From the NCBI GenBank assembly GCA_947372535.1, contig CANBUA010000141.1, forward strand, positions 1 through 11,396: DNA of 11,396 nucleotides, in the 5' to 3' direction. A model generated the notes under the pieces. It had not been told where the DNA came from. It made no database searches and worked only from the letters and a program-made list of their open reading frames with translations. Every line of letters begins with the position of its first letter. The stretch's first letter is position 1. Positions 1 through 6,738 of the stretch are shown here, one piece after another. The DNA comes from Burkholderiales bacterium. GTDB taxonomy: Bacteria > Pseudomonadota > Gammaproteobacteria > Burkholderiales > Burkholderiaceae. A program made the position numbers and the translations under genes.

Positions 1-1470
1 ATGGTCATGCCCTACTACCAGGGCCCCACGCTGAAAAGCTGGCTGCGCGAGCAGAAGACATCGCCCTCCGAGGCCTGGCTCAAGGCCATGCTGAGCCCGC
101 TGCTGGACGCGCTGGAAGTGATCCACGCCGACCACTGCTCCCACCGCGACATCGCACCTGACAACATCCTGCTGCTGGGCCCTGAAAAGCCGCTGCTGCT
201 GGACTTCGGTGCCGCCCGCCGCGTGATCGGCGACATGACCCAGGCGTTGACGGTGATCCTCAAGCCAGGCTACGCGCCCGTCGAGCAATACGCCGAAGTA
301 CCAGGCATGAAGCAAGGCCCCTGGACCGACGTCTACGCCTTGGCCGCCCTGGTCTACAACGCCATCACCGGCAAGACGCCGCCCACCTCGGTGGGCCGGC
401 TGATGAACGACAACTACCAGCCGCTGGCCGACGTCGCCAAGGGCCGCTACAGCGAGCGCTTCCTCCAGGCGGTGGACCAGGCGCTCAAGGTCAAGCCGGA
501 GGAGCGCACGCCCAACATCGCGGCCTTTCGGTCCGAGATCGGGCTGGACCAGATGGCGCCCGGCGCGTCGGCACGCACGGTGATGCCGGGTGCGGCGCCT
601 GCGGCCGGCTCAGGCGCGGGCGGCAGTCAGAAAGCGGCCAAGCCGGTCAAGGCCAACGCCTCGTCCAACGCGTCGGCCAACACGCAGGCAGCCGAAGGTG
701 GTGGCGGCAACAAGACGGCCATCTATGCCGGCGTGGGCCTGGGTGTGCTCGCCCTGGCGGGCGCGGGTGCCTGGTTCGTGCTGGGCGGCAAACCTGCCGC
801 CTCCAATGCCACGGCGATGCAGTCCGGCGCCGTCTCCAGCGTGGTGCCTGCGGCCTCGGCCGTGGCGGTTGCGGCCGTGCCTGCCACGCCGGCTGTGGTG
901 GCCACACCAACCCCGACGGCAGGCGCCGGTCCAGCCCCCAAGCTCGACGGCCCCTTCGAGCCCATCGACGAGTTTCGCCGCATCGTGGCCATGGCCGATC
1001 CAGCCTTCAAGGTCGATGCCCAGCCGTCCAAGCCGCAGTTCCGCATCGGCAAGGACCGCCTGAGCTTCAAGGTGACCTCCGCCAAAGAGGGCTACGTCTA
1101 CGTGATGATCCAGAGCACGGACGGCGCCTTCATGCGCCTGTTCCCCAACACCATCGGCAAGGATAACCACATCAACGCCGGCCAGACCTTGAGCCTGCCG
1201 CAGACCGGCTGGCCCATGGACACGGCCGGGCCTGCGGGCACCGACCAGTTCCTGGTCGTGGTCTCCGAGCACCCGCGCGATTTTGTCCATGCCGAGATGA
1301 AGATGGACGGCGGCTTCGGCGAGTTCCCGACCAAGGATGCCGCCCTGGCGGTTCTACGCAAGTTCCCCACTGGCGCTTCGCCCTTCGTCGGGCGCCCGCA
1401 ATGCCCACAAGGCGATGCCTGTCCCGACGTCTACGGCGCCACCACGTTCTCATCGGAGGAGATCGAATGA
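1..1470 (+). CDS. Transmembrane Ser/Thr protein kinase with C-terminal DUF4384 domain (5'-partial), T6SS-associated
   Basis: This is the 3' part of a Hanks-type kinase gene. The first visible residues (VMPYYQGPTL) match the hinge between the kinase lobes, so the glycine loop and the ATP-anchoring lysine lie upstream of the window and the ATG at base 1 is an internal methionine. Visible kinase motifs, numbered from base 1, are HRD at 48-50, Asn55, DFG at 68-70 and a GYAPVEQY segment at 90-97 in place of the usual APE. A linker rich in Ala, Gly and Ser leads to one membrane helix at about 240-261. A second Ala/Pro/Val linker follows, then a DUF4384-like domain at about 345-425. The expected topology is kinase inside and DUF4384 in the periplasm. 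The role is probably PpkA-like: sensing at the envelope and phosphorylating an FHA-bound partner to switch on T6SS assembly. The family is clear; the T6SS role rests on the neighbours. The stop overlaps the next start. Confidence 0.9.
   Translation: MVMPYYQGPTLKSWLREQKTSPSEAWLKAMLSPLLDALEVIHADHCSHRDIAPDNILLLGPEKPLLLDFGAARRVIGDMTQALTVILKPGYAPVEQYAEVPGMKQGPWTDVYALAALVYNAITGKTPPTSVGRLMNDNYQPLADVAKGRYSERFLQAVDQALKVKPEERTPNIAAFRSEIGLDQMAPGASARTVMPGAAPAAGSGAGGSQKAAKPVKANASSNASANTQAAEGGGGNKTAIYAGVGLGVLALAGAGAWFVLGGKPAASNATAMQSGAVSSVVPAASAVAVAAVPATPAVVATPTPTAGAGPAPKLDGPFEPIDEFRRIVAMADPAFKVDAQPSKPQFRIGKDRLSFKVTSAKEGYVYVMIQSTDGAFMRLFPNTIGKDNHINAGQTLSLPQTGWPMDTAGPAGTDQFLVVVSEHPRDFVHAEMKMDGGFGEFPTKDAALAVLRKFPTGASPFVGRPQCPQGDACPDVYGATTFSSEEIE
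1455..1460 (+). promoter_or_regulatory. Shine-Dalgarno that fixes the start of the TssB/TssC-like gene
   Basis: GGAGGA lies 6 nt before the ATG at 1467. That ATG overlaps the kinase stop as ATGA. The reading frame stays open upstream to an ATG at 1401, but those extra 22 codons are arginine-rich out-of-frame kinase sequence with no ribosome site, so 1467 is preferred. Confidence 0.8.
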
Positions 1471-2846
1471 CTCAGCAACGCACAGGCATCGAACTGTCGG
1501 TCTCGGGCAAAAGCCCTGGCCAGGCCCGCCGTCAGTCGGAAGGGCGTGCCGCCCGCGTGATCGTCATCGGCCGCTGGGATGGCGGCGTGGCCTCAGGCCA
1601 GGTGCGCCCCCCCGAAGACCGCGTCGGCCGCCCGGTGCGTGTCAGCCTGGACACGTTGGAAGCGCAACTCGATGCGCTCGCGCCCACGGTGCCCACCGCC
1701 ATCGGCCCGGTCAGCCTGCGCAGCATTGAGGCCCTGCACCCTGACGAGCTGGTGCAGCACGTGCCCTTGCTCCAGCAACTCATGAATTTGCGTCGGCAAT
1801 TGCGCGACCCCGCCCAGTTCGAGGCGGCCGCTCGCGTCGTGTCGGCCTGGCAAGGCGCGCCGGCGGCCCCGGCTGCGGCGGCCGCCAAGCCCGCCTCCTC
1901 AGCGGCGGCGACCAACGACATCGAGCGTCTGTTGGGCCGCCCGGCCTCCGCGCCCGCTGCGCCATCGGCCCAGGCCGAGATCGACCGCTGGGTGGCCGAT
2001 GCCGTCCGCCCGCACCTCGCGCCCCAGGCCCCTGCGCACAGCGAGGCCCTGATTGGTGTGGTCAACCAGGCCCTGACCGCTGCGCTGACGCGTTTGCTGC
2101 ACGATCCACGCTGGCAGGCTGCCGAGGCCCTGTGGCGCGGCGTGGACTGGCTGTTGCGCCAGGTGGGCGACGAGCAGTTGGACCACCTCAGCCTGGTCGA
2201 TTTGTCTTGGGCCGAGCTCTCAGGCGACCTGCTGGAGGGCCGCGTGCCCGACAGCCTGCGCGTGGCCTTGCAAGTGCGTGCCGACGACGACGAAGCGCCC
2301 CTGCTGACGCACGTGCTGATCCACGATCAGATCCAGTTGGATCCGCTGGGCATCGCCTCCCTGGGCGCCCTGGCGCAACCCCTGGGCCAGATGGGCGCGC
2401 AACTGGTGGCCTGCCCGGCCCTGGGCCAGTTCTTCGACCGTGGCGGCGTGTTGCAGGCCGACACCCAGGCCGCCTGGGACGCCTGCCGCCGCGAAGCGGG
2501 CGACGCCCTGGCCATGGTGGCGCCGCGTTTCGTCCTGCGGCAACCCTATGGCCCCGGCTCGGACCCTTTGAGCTGGCTGGACTACAGCGAGCCCCTGGCC
2601 AGCGAACGCGGCGATGCCATCCTTTGGGGCAACGCTGGTTGGCTGACCCTGAGCAACGAGCTGAATGACGGCCCGGGCACCGTGGCGGATCTGCCGCACG
2701 TGCTGTCACAGGATCCGGACGGTGGTGGCGCCAAGCTGATCACCACCGAGTGGGCCTTGACCCAGGCCTTGGCCGACATGCTCAGCCAGTTCGGCGTCCT
2801 GCCGGTCATCGGCCACGCGTCCAGGCCCATGGTGCGATTGGGGTGA
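1467..2846 (+). CDS. TssB-TssC-like fused, C-terminally truncated sheath-related protein
   Basis: This 459-residue protein looks like two T6SS sheath components in one chain. Residues about 27-128 follow the VipA/TssB pattern: a short strand, a segment like VSLDTLEAQLDALAPTV, a SLRSIEALHPDELV segment and a helix LLQQLMNLRRQL. An Ala/Pro linker (about 129-168) leads to a VipB/TssC-like part. There the markers are a WRGVDWLL helix (W223), RQPYGPGSDP (358-367) and LWGNAGW (386-392), all recalled from canonical TssC. The chain stops at about the point where TssC continues for roughly 140 more residues, so the C-terminal part of the sheath subunit is missing. The match is from memory of the families, not an alignment. 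The gene is translationally coupled to the kinase. A true sheath role is doubtful; an assembly, baseplate or regulatory role is possible. Start chosen by ATGA overlap and ribosome site. Confidence 0.75.
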   Translation: MTQQRTGIELSVSGKSPGQARRQSEGRAARVIVIGRWDGGVASGQVRPPEDRVGRPVRVSLDTLEAQLDALAPTVPTAIGPVSLRSIEALHPDELVQHVPLLQQLMNLRRQLRDPAQFEAAARVVSAWQGAPAAPAAAAAKPASSAAATNDIERLLGRPASAPAAPSAQAEIDRWVADAVRPHLAPQAPAHSEALIGVVNQALTAALTRLLHDPRWQAAEALWRGVDWLLRQVGDEQLDHLSLVDLSWAELSGDLLEGRVPDSLRVALQVRADDDEAPLLTHVLIHDQIQLDPLGIASLGALAQPLGQMGAQLVACPALGQFFDRGGVLQADTQAAWDACRREAGDALAMVAPRFVLRQPYGPGSDPLSWLDYSEPLASERGDAILWGNAGWLTLSNELNDGPGTVADLPHVLSQDPDGGGAKLITTEWALTQALADMLSQFGVLPVIGHASRPMVRLG

Positions 2847-2893
2847 TGGTCCGACCCGATGCGTTCCTCGGCGCAGGCCCCTAGAATTGGTGA

Positions 2894-2921
2894 TCGACGG
2901 GGAGCGTTTAAGGTCTATGAT
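2894..2921 (+). promoter_or_regulatory. Candidate sigma-70 promoter of the OmpA-family gene
   Basis: The 144-nt gap between the sheath-like gene and the OmpA-family gene holds TCGACG (2894-2899, 4 of 6 matches to the -35 consensus), a 16-nt spacer and TATGAT (2916-2921, 5 of 6 to the -10). This would leave a leader of about 60 nt. The local sequence is more AT-rich than its surroundings. The -35 is poor, so this is a weak call. Confidence 0.35.
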
Positions 2922-2990
2922 ATTGGTCTCTACTCTTGGGATGCCGGTCTGTTGAATGCGCCGCCTCCCATACCGCATCGGGAGTTCGCC

Positions 2991-3581
2991 ATGAAATTTG
3001 TTCAAGCTCAACGTTTGGCCGCTGTGGCCCTGCTGGCCGCGATGTCCTTCGGTGTGCACGCCCAGGATGCTGCGGCCTCCGCCCCCGCTTCGCCTTCCGC
3101 TGTTGATACTGGGCTCGACCTGGGCACCAAAGTCCCTGACGCCGCCAGCATCAAGGAAGGCCTCTTCCCTGAAGACGCGTGCAAGGAACTCGAAGCCAAC
3201 GGTTTCAAGTGCATGGGCTTCAAGCCCGCCATCAAGTATTCGCTGCCTGCCAAGTCCTTCGCCTTGGGCTCGGCCGTCGTGCCTGATGGCCTCAAGCGTC
3301 AACTGGATGTTTTTGCCGACGTGCTGCGTTCCAAGCGCGGCGCCAGCGCCACCCAGAAGGTCCGGGTGGTCGGTCATGCCGACGCCTCTGGCTCGCAAGC
3401 TGGCAACCTGTCGCTCTCGCGCCAACGTGCTGAAGCCGTCAAGGCCTATCTGATCCAGAAGGGTGCCGAGGCCAGCATGCTGATCGCTGTGGGCATCGGT
3501 GCTGCCGAACCCAAGAACGCGACCAACCCGACCTCGCCGGAAAACCGCCGCGTCGAAATCGGCCGTCAGCCCAAGGAGTGA
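2991..3581 (+). CDS. Secreted OmpA-family peptidoglycan-binding protein
   Basis: The protein has 196 residues from the ATG at 2991, preceded by GGGAG 6 nt upstream. The frame is open back to 2859, but the 2991 start places a clean signal peptide at the N-terminus: Lys2, a basic residue at 8, a hydrophobic core at 9-20 and a VHA|QD cleavage site after residue 24. An Ala/Ser/Pro stretch follows, then a region with two cysteines (64 and 74) that could form a disulfide in the periplasm. The OmpA domain fills about 80-192, with the peptidoglycan-contacting Asp131 in GHADASGS and Arg146 in LSRQRAEAV. No membrane helix, lipobox or beta-barrel is seen, so the mature protein should be soluble in the periplasm and hold on to the cell wall. 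Proteins of this type in T6SS loci are thought to anchor or guide the envelope complex; that role is inferred from context. It could also be a general envelope protein with its own promoter. Confidence 0.85.
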   Translation: MKFVQAQRLAAVALLAAMSFGVHAQDAAASAPASPSAVDTGLDLGTKVPDAASIKEGLFPEDACKELEANGFKCMGFKPAIKYSLPAKSFALGSAVVPDGLKRQLDVFADVLRSKRGASATQKVRVVGHADASGSQAGNLSLSRQRAEAVKAYLIQKGAEASMLIAVGIGAAEPKNATNPTSPENRRVEIGRQPKE

Positions 3582-3614
3582 GCTGAGCGCTCCGGCGCCA
3601 GGCGCCCGTGATGC

Positions 3615-3640
3615 AAAACCCGGCCCAGGCCGGGTTTTTT
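3615..3640. terminator. Bidirectional rho-independent terminator between convergent genes
   Basis: An 11-bp perfect inverted repeat (3615-3625 with 3628-3638) made of A4, CCCGGCC and its complement closes a very small loop, which becomes 4 nt if the innermost pair opens. It is followed by a run of six T (3635-3640) for the plus strand and preceded by a run of four A, giving four T in the minus-strand transcript. It lies 33 nt after the OmpA-family stop. On the minus strand the phosphatase stop codon (3642-3640) sits at its edge, so the same element can end both convergent groups. Confidence 0.85.
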
Positions 3641-4497
3641 CATGGGGTGGTCCAGACCGCGATGGCGCTGTAGTTGTCGTGGCGAGGCTTGGCCACGGCC
3701 GCCCGCAGCACTTCTTGCTCCAGCATCTCCAGCCAGTGCTGCGGCCCTGAAGCCATGCTCAGCAGGTGGGCCATGTGGCTGTCCTCGACGTACTCCCACA
3801 GGCCGTCGGTGCACAGCATGTAGACATCACCGGGCTCGACCGTCCACTCTGCCGGGCAATGGCCCACGGCCAGGTCTTCATCAGGGGTGCCCAGGGCCGA
3901 CAACAACTCGCTGCGCTGCGCGTGCGTCTTCATCTGCTCGGGCGCCAGCAGGCCGGCATCGGCCAGGCTCTGCACGAAGCTGTGATCCTTGGTGTGGCTG
4001 AGGAACTGGCCATGGCGGAAGCAGTACATGCGCGAATCGCCCGCATGCGCCCAGGCGGCGCGCAGGTTGACGAAGTCGATGGCCAGCAGCACCAAGGTGC
4101 TGTGCATGTTTTCTTGCGAGGTACCGGGGTGCTGGTTGCTCACCACCGCGTGGTTGGCACTGCGCACCAGCTGGCTCATGTGCTCGGCACTGGTCGACGG
4201 ATGAGCCACGAAATGCTCGAGCACGTGCTGCACGGCCAGCTTGGAGGCGATGTCACCACCGCCGTGGCCGCCGGCACCATCGGCCACCACGCACACCAGG
4301 TGCTGGTCCGAGTTCCAGTGCCCGCAGGCGTCCTCGTTGTAATTGCGTCCGCCTTGACGGGACAGGATGGCGATGTCAAGTTCCAAGTGGGGGCCTGCGC
4401 GGTGTGGGTCTCTGGAGGATGGCGTTCCGAGGTTGATCAGGCGATCAACGTGGGCCGCGCGCACGTTCGTTGTGCAATTCGTCGATGTGGGCTTCAT
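3640..4497 (-). CDS. pppA: PP2C-family Ser/Thr phosphatase, PppA-like
   Basis: This is a metal-dependent phosphatase that should remove phosphate from the kinase or its FHA target and so switch off T6SS assembly, as PppA does in P. aeruginosa. With a start at 4497 it has 285 residues. PP2C motifs in order are RNYNED (51-56), VADGAGGH (71-78), AHAGDSR (150-156), CTDGLWE (229-235) and HDN (273-275), which supply the metal-binding aspartates; all are intact. There is no membrane helix, so it is cytoplasmic. The conserved domain begins at about residue 38, and the first 37 residues do not look like the family. They come from the 53 nt that overlap the end of tagH and the bases just after it. The ATG at 4497 has only a GAAGG 3 nt upstream. 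A GTG within the overlap, or a TTG at residue 38, are alternative starts. Function is confident; the start is not. Confidence 0.9.
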   Translation of the reverse strand: MKPTSTNCTTNVRAAHVDRLINLGTPSSRDPHRAGPHLELDIAILSRQGGRNYNEDACGHWNSDQHLVCVVADGAGGHGGGDIASKLAVQHVLEHFVAHPSTSAEHMSQLVRSANHAVVSNQHPGTSQENMHSTLVLLAIDFVNLRAAWAHAGDSRMYCFRHGQFLSHTKDHSFVQSLADAGLLAPEQMKTHAQRSELLSALGTPDEDLAVGHCPAEWTVEPGDVYMLCTDGLWEYVEDSHMAHLLSMASGPQHWLEMLEQEVLRAAVAKPRHDNYSAIAVWTTP

Positions 4498-6526
4498 AGG
4501 CCTTCAGGAACTCTTTGCCGAACAGCTCGTGGAAGTCATCGCTGGCCTCCGCCGAGATCTGGGCATAGAGCTCCTGGAAAACTTCCCACATCTTGGCCTT
4601 GCGGGTGGCTGGCAGCAGGCTGGACAGCACAGATTTCTGGGTGAGCTTGCCTTCAAGCAAGGCCGGATCGAAGCGCTTGAGCACGCCATCGAGCGCAGCC
4701 TTCATGCCGGCCATGAAGCCGAACTGGTGGGCGCGCAGGTCGTCGTAGGCATCCTGCATGGCTTGTGCGGCGGGCATGAAGCCGCGTTGCGGCGGGCTCA
4801 TCAGGTGGCCCAGCGCGACCTCGACCGAGGGCGAGAACTTCAAGGGGTTGTTCTTCTGCGCCACGATCATGGTGATCTCGGCGCGGACCTCGCGCTTGAG
4901 CGCGGCGCGGGCGACCAGCAGGTCCACGGTGCCTTGGGTCGATTGGTGGATGAGCTGACCCAAGAGGCGCATGACCTCGGGGGTGAGCGCTTCGATCTGC
5001 ACGGTCGGTGCGGCCAAGCCTTCCTTGAAGGCGTCCAGCAGGACTTTGACGTCGTTGCTGGCCGGCAGGAGGGATGGGGCGGCACCAGCCAGCGGGGTAG
5101 GTGCCGATACCGATACCGATGCCGCCGGGGCGGCCTGAGGTGCTGCGGGTGAGGGCGTCGGCGCGAACGTGGGCGGCGATGCGCTGTTGTCTGGCGTGGC
5201 GGCGGCCGATTCAGCCGGACGCTTGGGCTTGATCACCGTGCGGCCGTCGGCTGAACCGTTCTCGCCCCAGGACAGCACGGCCCCATTGGGCGGGGCCGGT
5301 ACGTCGGGGGCCGCGATGGGTGCCGGTGCGCTGACCACGGGGGGGGGCGCAGGGACGGGTGCGGGTGTTGGTGCCGGCATCAACGCTGGTGCCGGGATAG
5401 GCGCAGGCATTGGTGCGAACACCGGTGCCGGGGCAGCGGGCGCAGCTTGCTTGGGTGGGACGGGGCTGAGGAAATCGAAATCGTCGGGCAGCATCATCGC
5501 GCCGCCGCCAGCGGCTGGTGCAGCAGGTGATGCTGACGCAGGCGGGAACGGCGCCGGGAACCCGACTGGCGCGGAAGGGGGCACAGGTGCTGAAAAAGCC
5601 GATGCTGTGCCGGTCGCCGCCGATGGTGCCGGTTTGGGCGCCATGAACGGCGTGTTGAGGTCCGAGCCTTGATCGCTCACGGCGGCGAAACCGGCATCCC
5701 GAGTCTGACCCAGGGCCCGCAAGGGGTCGAGGTCGGCGGCGGTGTTGGGGCCGCCCATGCCGGCACCCAGAGGCGAATTGCTGAAGGGGTCGCTGCCGGA
5801 GGGTGCGCCCAGGCCGAACAGGTTGTCCAGCGAGCTCTCGGAGGATTTGGCCATCTGGCCGGCCGAGGCCGTGCCGCCGAACATGCCGAAGGGGTCGCTG
5901 CTGGCTGCTGCCGCAGCCGGCGGTGCGCCGAAAGGGGCCGGTGCTGGCGCAGGCGTGCCGAAGGGGTCCCAGTCAGTGGGGATGCCACCACCGCCAGAAG
6001 CAGGTGGTGATGCCGCAGGCCGGCTGGCGGCTGGTGCTGGTGAGGCCGCAGCCGGCGAGGCGGGCGGCGCCCAGAAACCGGCAAAAGGATCGTTGGGATT
6101 GGGTGCGGGCGCTTTGGCCGCCATGGGGGTTGGTGCGCCGCCCATCAACGCACTGGCGGAGAAGGGGTCGCTCGACGAAGAAGCCAGGCCAGCCGGTGAC
6201 GCCGAGTGGGCCGCCGCGCCGGTTTCGACCACCAGCAGGTAGCCGCCGATCTGGATCTGATCGCCCACCTGGATCGGCGCCTCGGCCCCGTTGCCCAGGG
6301 CGCGGCCATTGACGCTCACCGGGTTGCTGCCCTTGTCGATCAACGAGAAGCGGCCATTTCGGTAGACCACCTGCGCATGCACGCGCGAGATCGAGCGCTC
6401 GGGATCGGGCAGGATCAGCTGGTTGGTGTCACCCCGGCCGATGGTGCCGCCCAGTTCATCGAACGTGAAGGCCAGGACCTGAGCGGAGGGCGTGTTGTTG
6501 TACGACGCGACAGAAATCTTGATCAC
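4445..6526 (-). CDS. tagH: TagH-type FHA domain protein of T6SS (Fha1-like)
   Basis: The protein has 693 residues. Residues 1-103 are an FHA domain with the phosphothreonine-binding residues in place: Gly30-Arg31, Ser47-Arg48, His50 and Asn73-Gly74. Residues about 104-485 are a long Pro/Ala/Ser linker carrying repeated DPF motifs and two acidic-aromatic segments, IPTDWDPFG and LPDDFDFLSP. Residues about 490-685 match the C-terminal domain of T6SS FHA proteins (LLDAFKEGL, then NPLKFSP, and FELY-like and LFGKEFLKAYE helices). It should bind the phosphothreonine made by the neighbouring kinase and help assemble the apparatus at the inner membrane. The start is GTG; the FHA fold begins at once and no other start is available upstream in frame. 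No clear ribosome site precedes it, but the stop of the 46-codon ORF overlaps the start as GTGA, so translation is probably coupled. The linker is low-complexity and GC-rich, which produces long antisense frames. Confidence 0.9.
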   Translation of the reverse strand: MIKISVASYNNTPSAQVLAFTFDELGGTIGRGDTNQLILPDPERSISRVHAQVVYRNGRFSLIDKGSNPVSVNGRALGNGAEAPIQVGDQIQIGGYLLVVETGAAAHSASPAGLASSSSDPFSASALMGGAPTPMAAKAPAPNPNDPFAGFWAPPASPAAASPAPAASRPAASPPASGGGGIPTDWDPFGTPAPAPAPFGAPPAAAAASSDPFGMFGGTASAGQMAKSSESSLDNLFGLGAPSGSDPFSNSPLGAGMGGPNTAADLDPLRALGQTRDAGFAAVSDQGSDLNTPFMAPKPAPSAATGTASAFSAPVPPSAPVGFPAPFPPASASPAAPAAGGGAMMLPDDFDFLSPVPPKQAAPAAPAPVFAPMPAPIPAPALMPAPTPAPVPAPPPVVSAPAPIAAPDVPAPPNGAVLSWGENGSADGRTVIKPKRPAESAAATPDNSASPPTFAPTPSPAAPQAAPAASVSVSAPTPLAGAAPSLLPASNDVKVLLDAFKEGLAAPTVQIEALTPEVMRLLGQLIHQSTQGTVDLLVARAALKREVRAEITMIVAQKNNPLKFSPSVEVALGHLMSPPQRGFMPAAQAMQDAYDDLRAHQFGFMAGMKAALDGVLKRFDPALLEGKLTQKSVLSSLLPATRKAKMWEVFQELYAQISAEASDDFHELFGKEFLKAYEAHIDELHNERARGPR
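5720..6172 (-). repeat. Array of DPF-type motifs in the TagH linker
   Basis: Six copies of a short coding repeat, seen on the plus strand as variants of GAAGGGGTCGCTG, occur near 5720, 5783, 5888, 5960, 6084 and 6161. Read in the TagH frame they give DPL, SDPFSN, SDPFGMF, DPFGTP, DPFAGF and SDPFSA. Spacing is irregular, about 60-125 nt. Several copies are similar at the DNA level, which fits growth by short duplications, although codon bias alone could contribute. Confidence 0.6.
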
Positions 6527-6663
6527 AGCAGGGCTCGCAGCATTTCGCGGAAAAAATGACGAAGAAAGTGCGTGTGATCAGGCCAGACCCAGGCAGCCGC
6601 CCAGGCGGCCAGCAGGATCACGGCGGTCAGCAGCACGTAACGAAGTATGGGCGCTAAATTCAT
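6523..6663 (-). CDS. Small single-pass membrane protein, 46 residues, coupled to tagH
   Basis: Reading the minus strand from the ATG at 6663 gives an uninterrupted 46-codon frame ending in TGA at 6525-6523. The N-terminus MNLAPILRY is followed by a strongly hydrophobic stretch at residues 10-27 that includes Trp21, Trp25 and Trp27. A basic, His/Phe-rich tail (DHTHFLRHFFREML) ends in RALL. It is predicted to be a single inner-membrane helix. The stop overlaps the GTG of tagH as GTGA, a classic coupling arrangement that would explain why tagH has no ribosome site of its own. An AGG lies 5 nt before the ATG. I do not recognise a family. The coupling, the orientation and the clean membrane helix argue that it is real; its shortness is the main doubt. 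Confidence 0.6.
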   Translation of the reverse strand: MNLAPILRYVLLTAVILLAAWAAAWVWPDHTHFLRHFFREMLRALL

Positions 6664-6738
6664 GGTCGCCTGAGCATAGGGGCAGTTGGGGCGCGGTAAC
6701 AATCCCTAAATGGCGATCGGGCCGTGCTGGTGACCATG
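6664..6738. other. 75-nt spacer between immunity gene and small membrane ORF
   Basis: This is the only gap of any size within the left-pointing genes. I see no hairpin with a T tract, so transcription from the Rhs-immunity pair may run on into tagH and the phosphatase. A poor promoter-like pair on the minus strand is discussed under rejected items. Confidence 0.5.

Noticed and set aside
1401..1466. Upstream start for the sheath-like gene
   Set aside because: There is no ribosome site, the residues are Arg-rich out-of-frame kinase coding sequence, and the ATGA start at 1467 has GGAGGA in place.
2859..2990. N-terminal extension of the OmpA-family protein
   Set aside because: It would bury the signal peptide 44 residues into the protein; the ATG at 2991 has its own ribosome site.
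3766..5152. Long plus-strand frames at 3766-4644 and 4367-5152
   Set aside because: They are antisense to the PP2C and tagH genes, whose motifs are intact; the translations show no domain.
5169..6242. Gly/Ala-rich plus-strand frames opposite the TagH linker
   Set aside because: They mirror the Pro/Ala-rich linker codons of tagH; low complexity explains the open frames.
6673..6702. Promoter-like pair on the minus strand, TTGTTA (6702-6697) and TATGCT (6678-6673), spacer 18 nt
   Set aside because: The -10 would end only 9 nt before the ATG of the small ORF, leaving almost no leader and excluding its ribosome site. It could only serve a leaderless start or tagH, so I do not call it.
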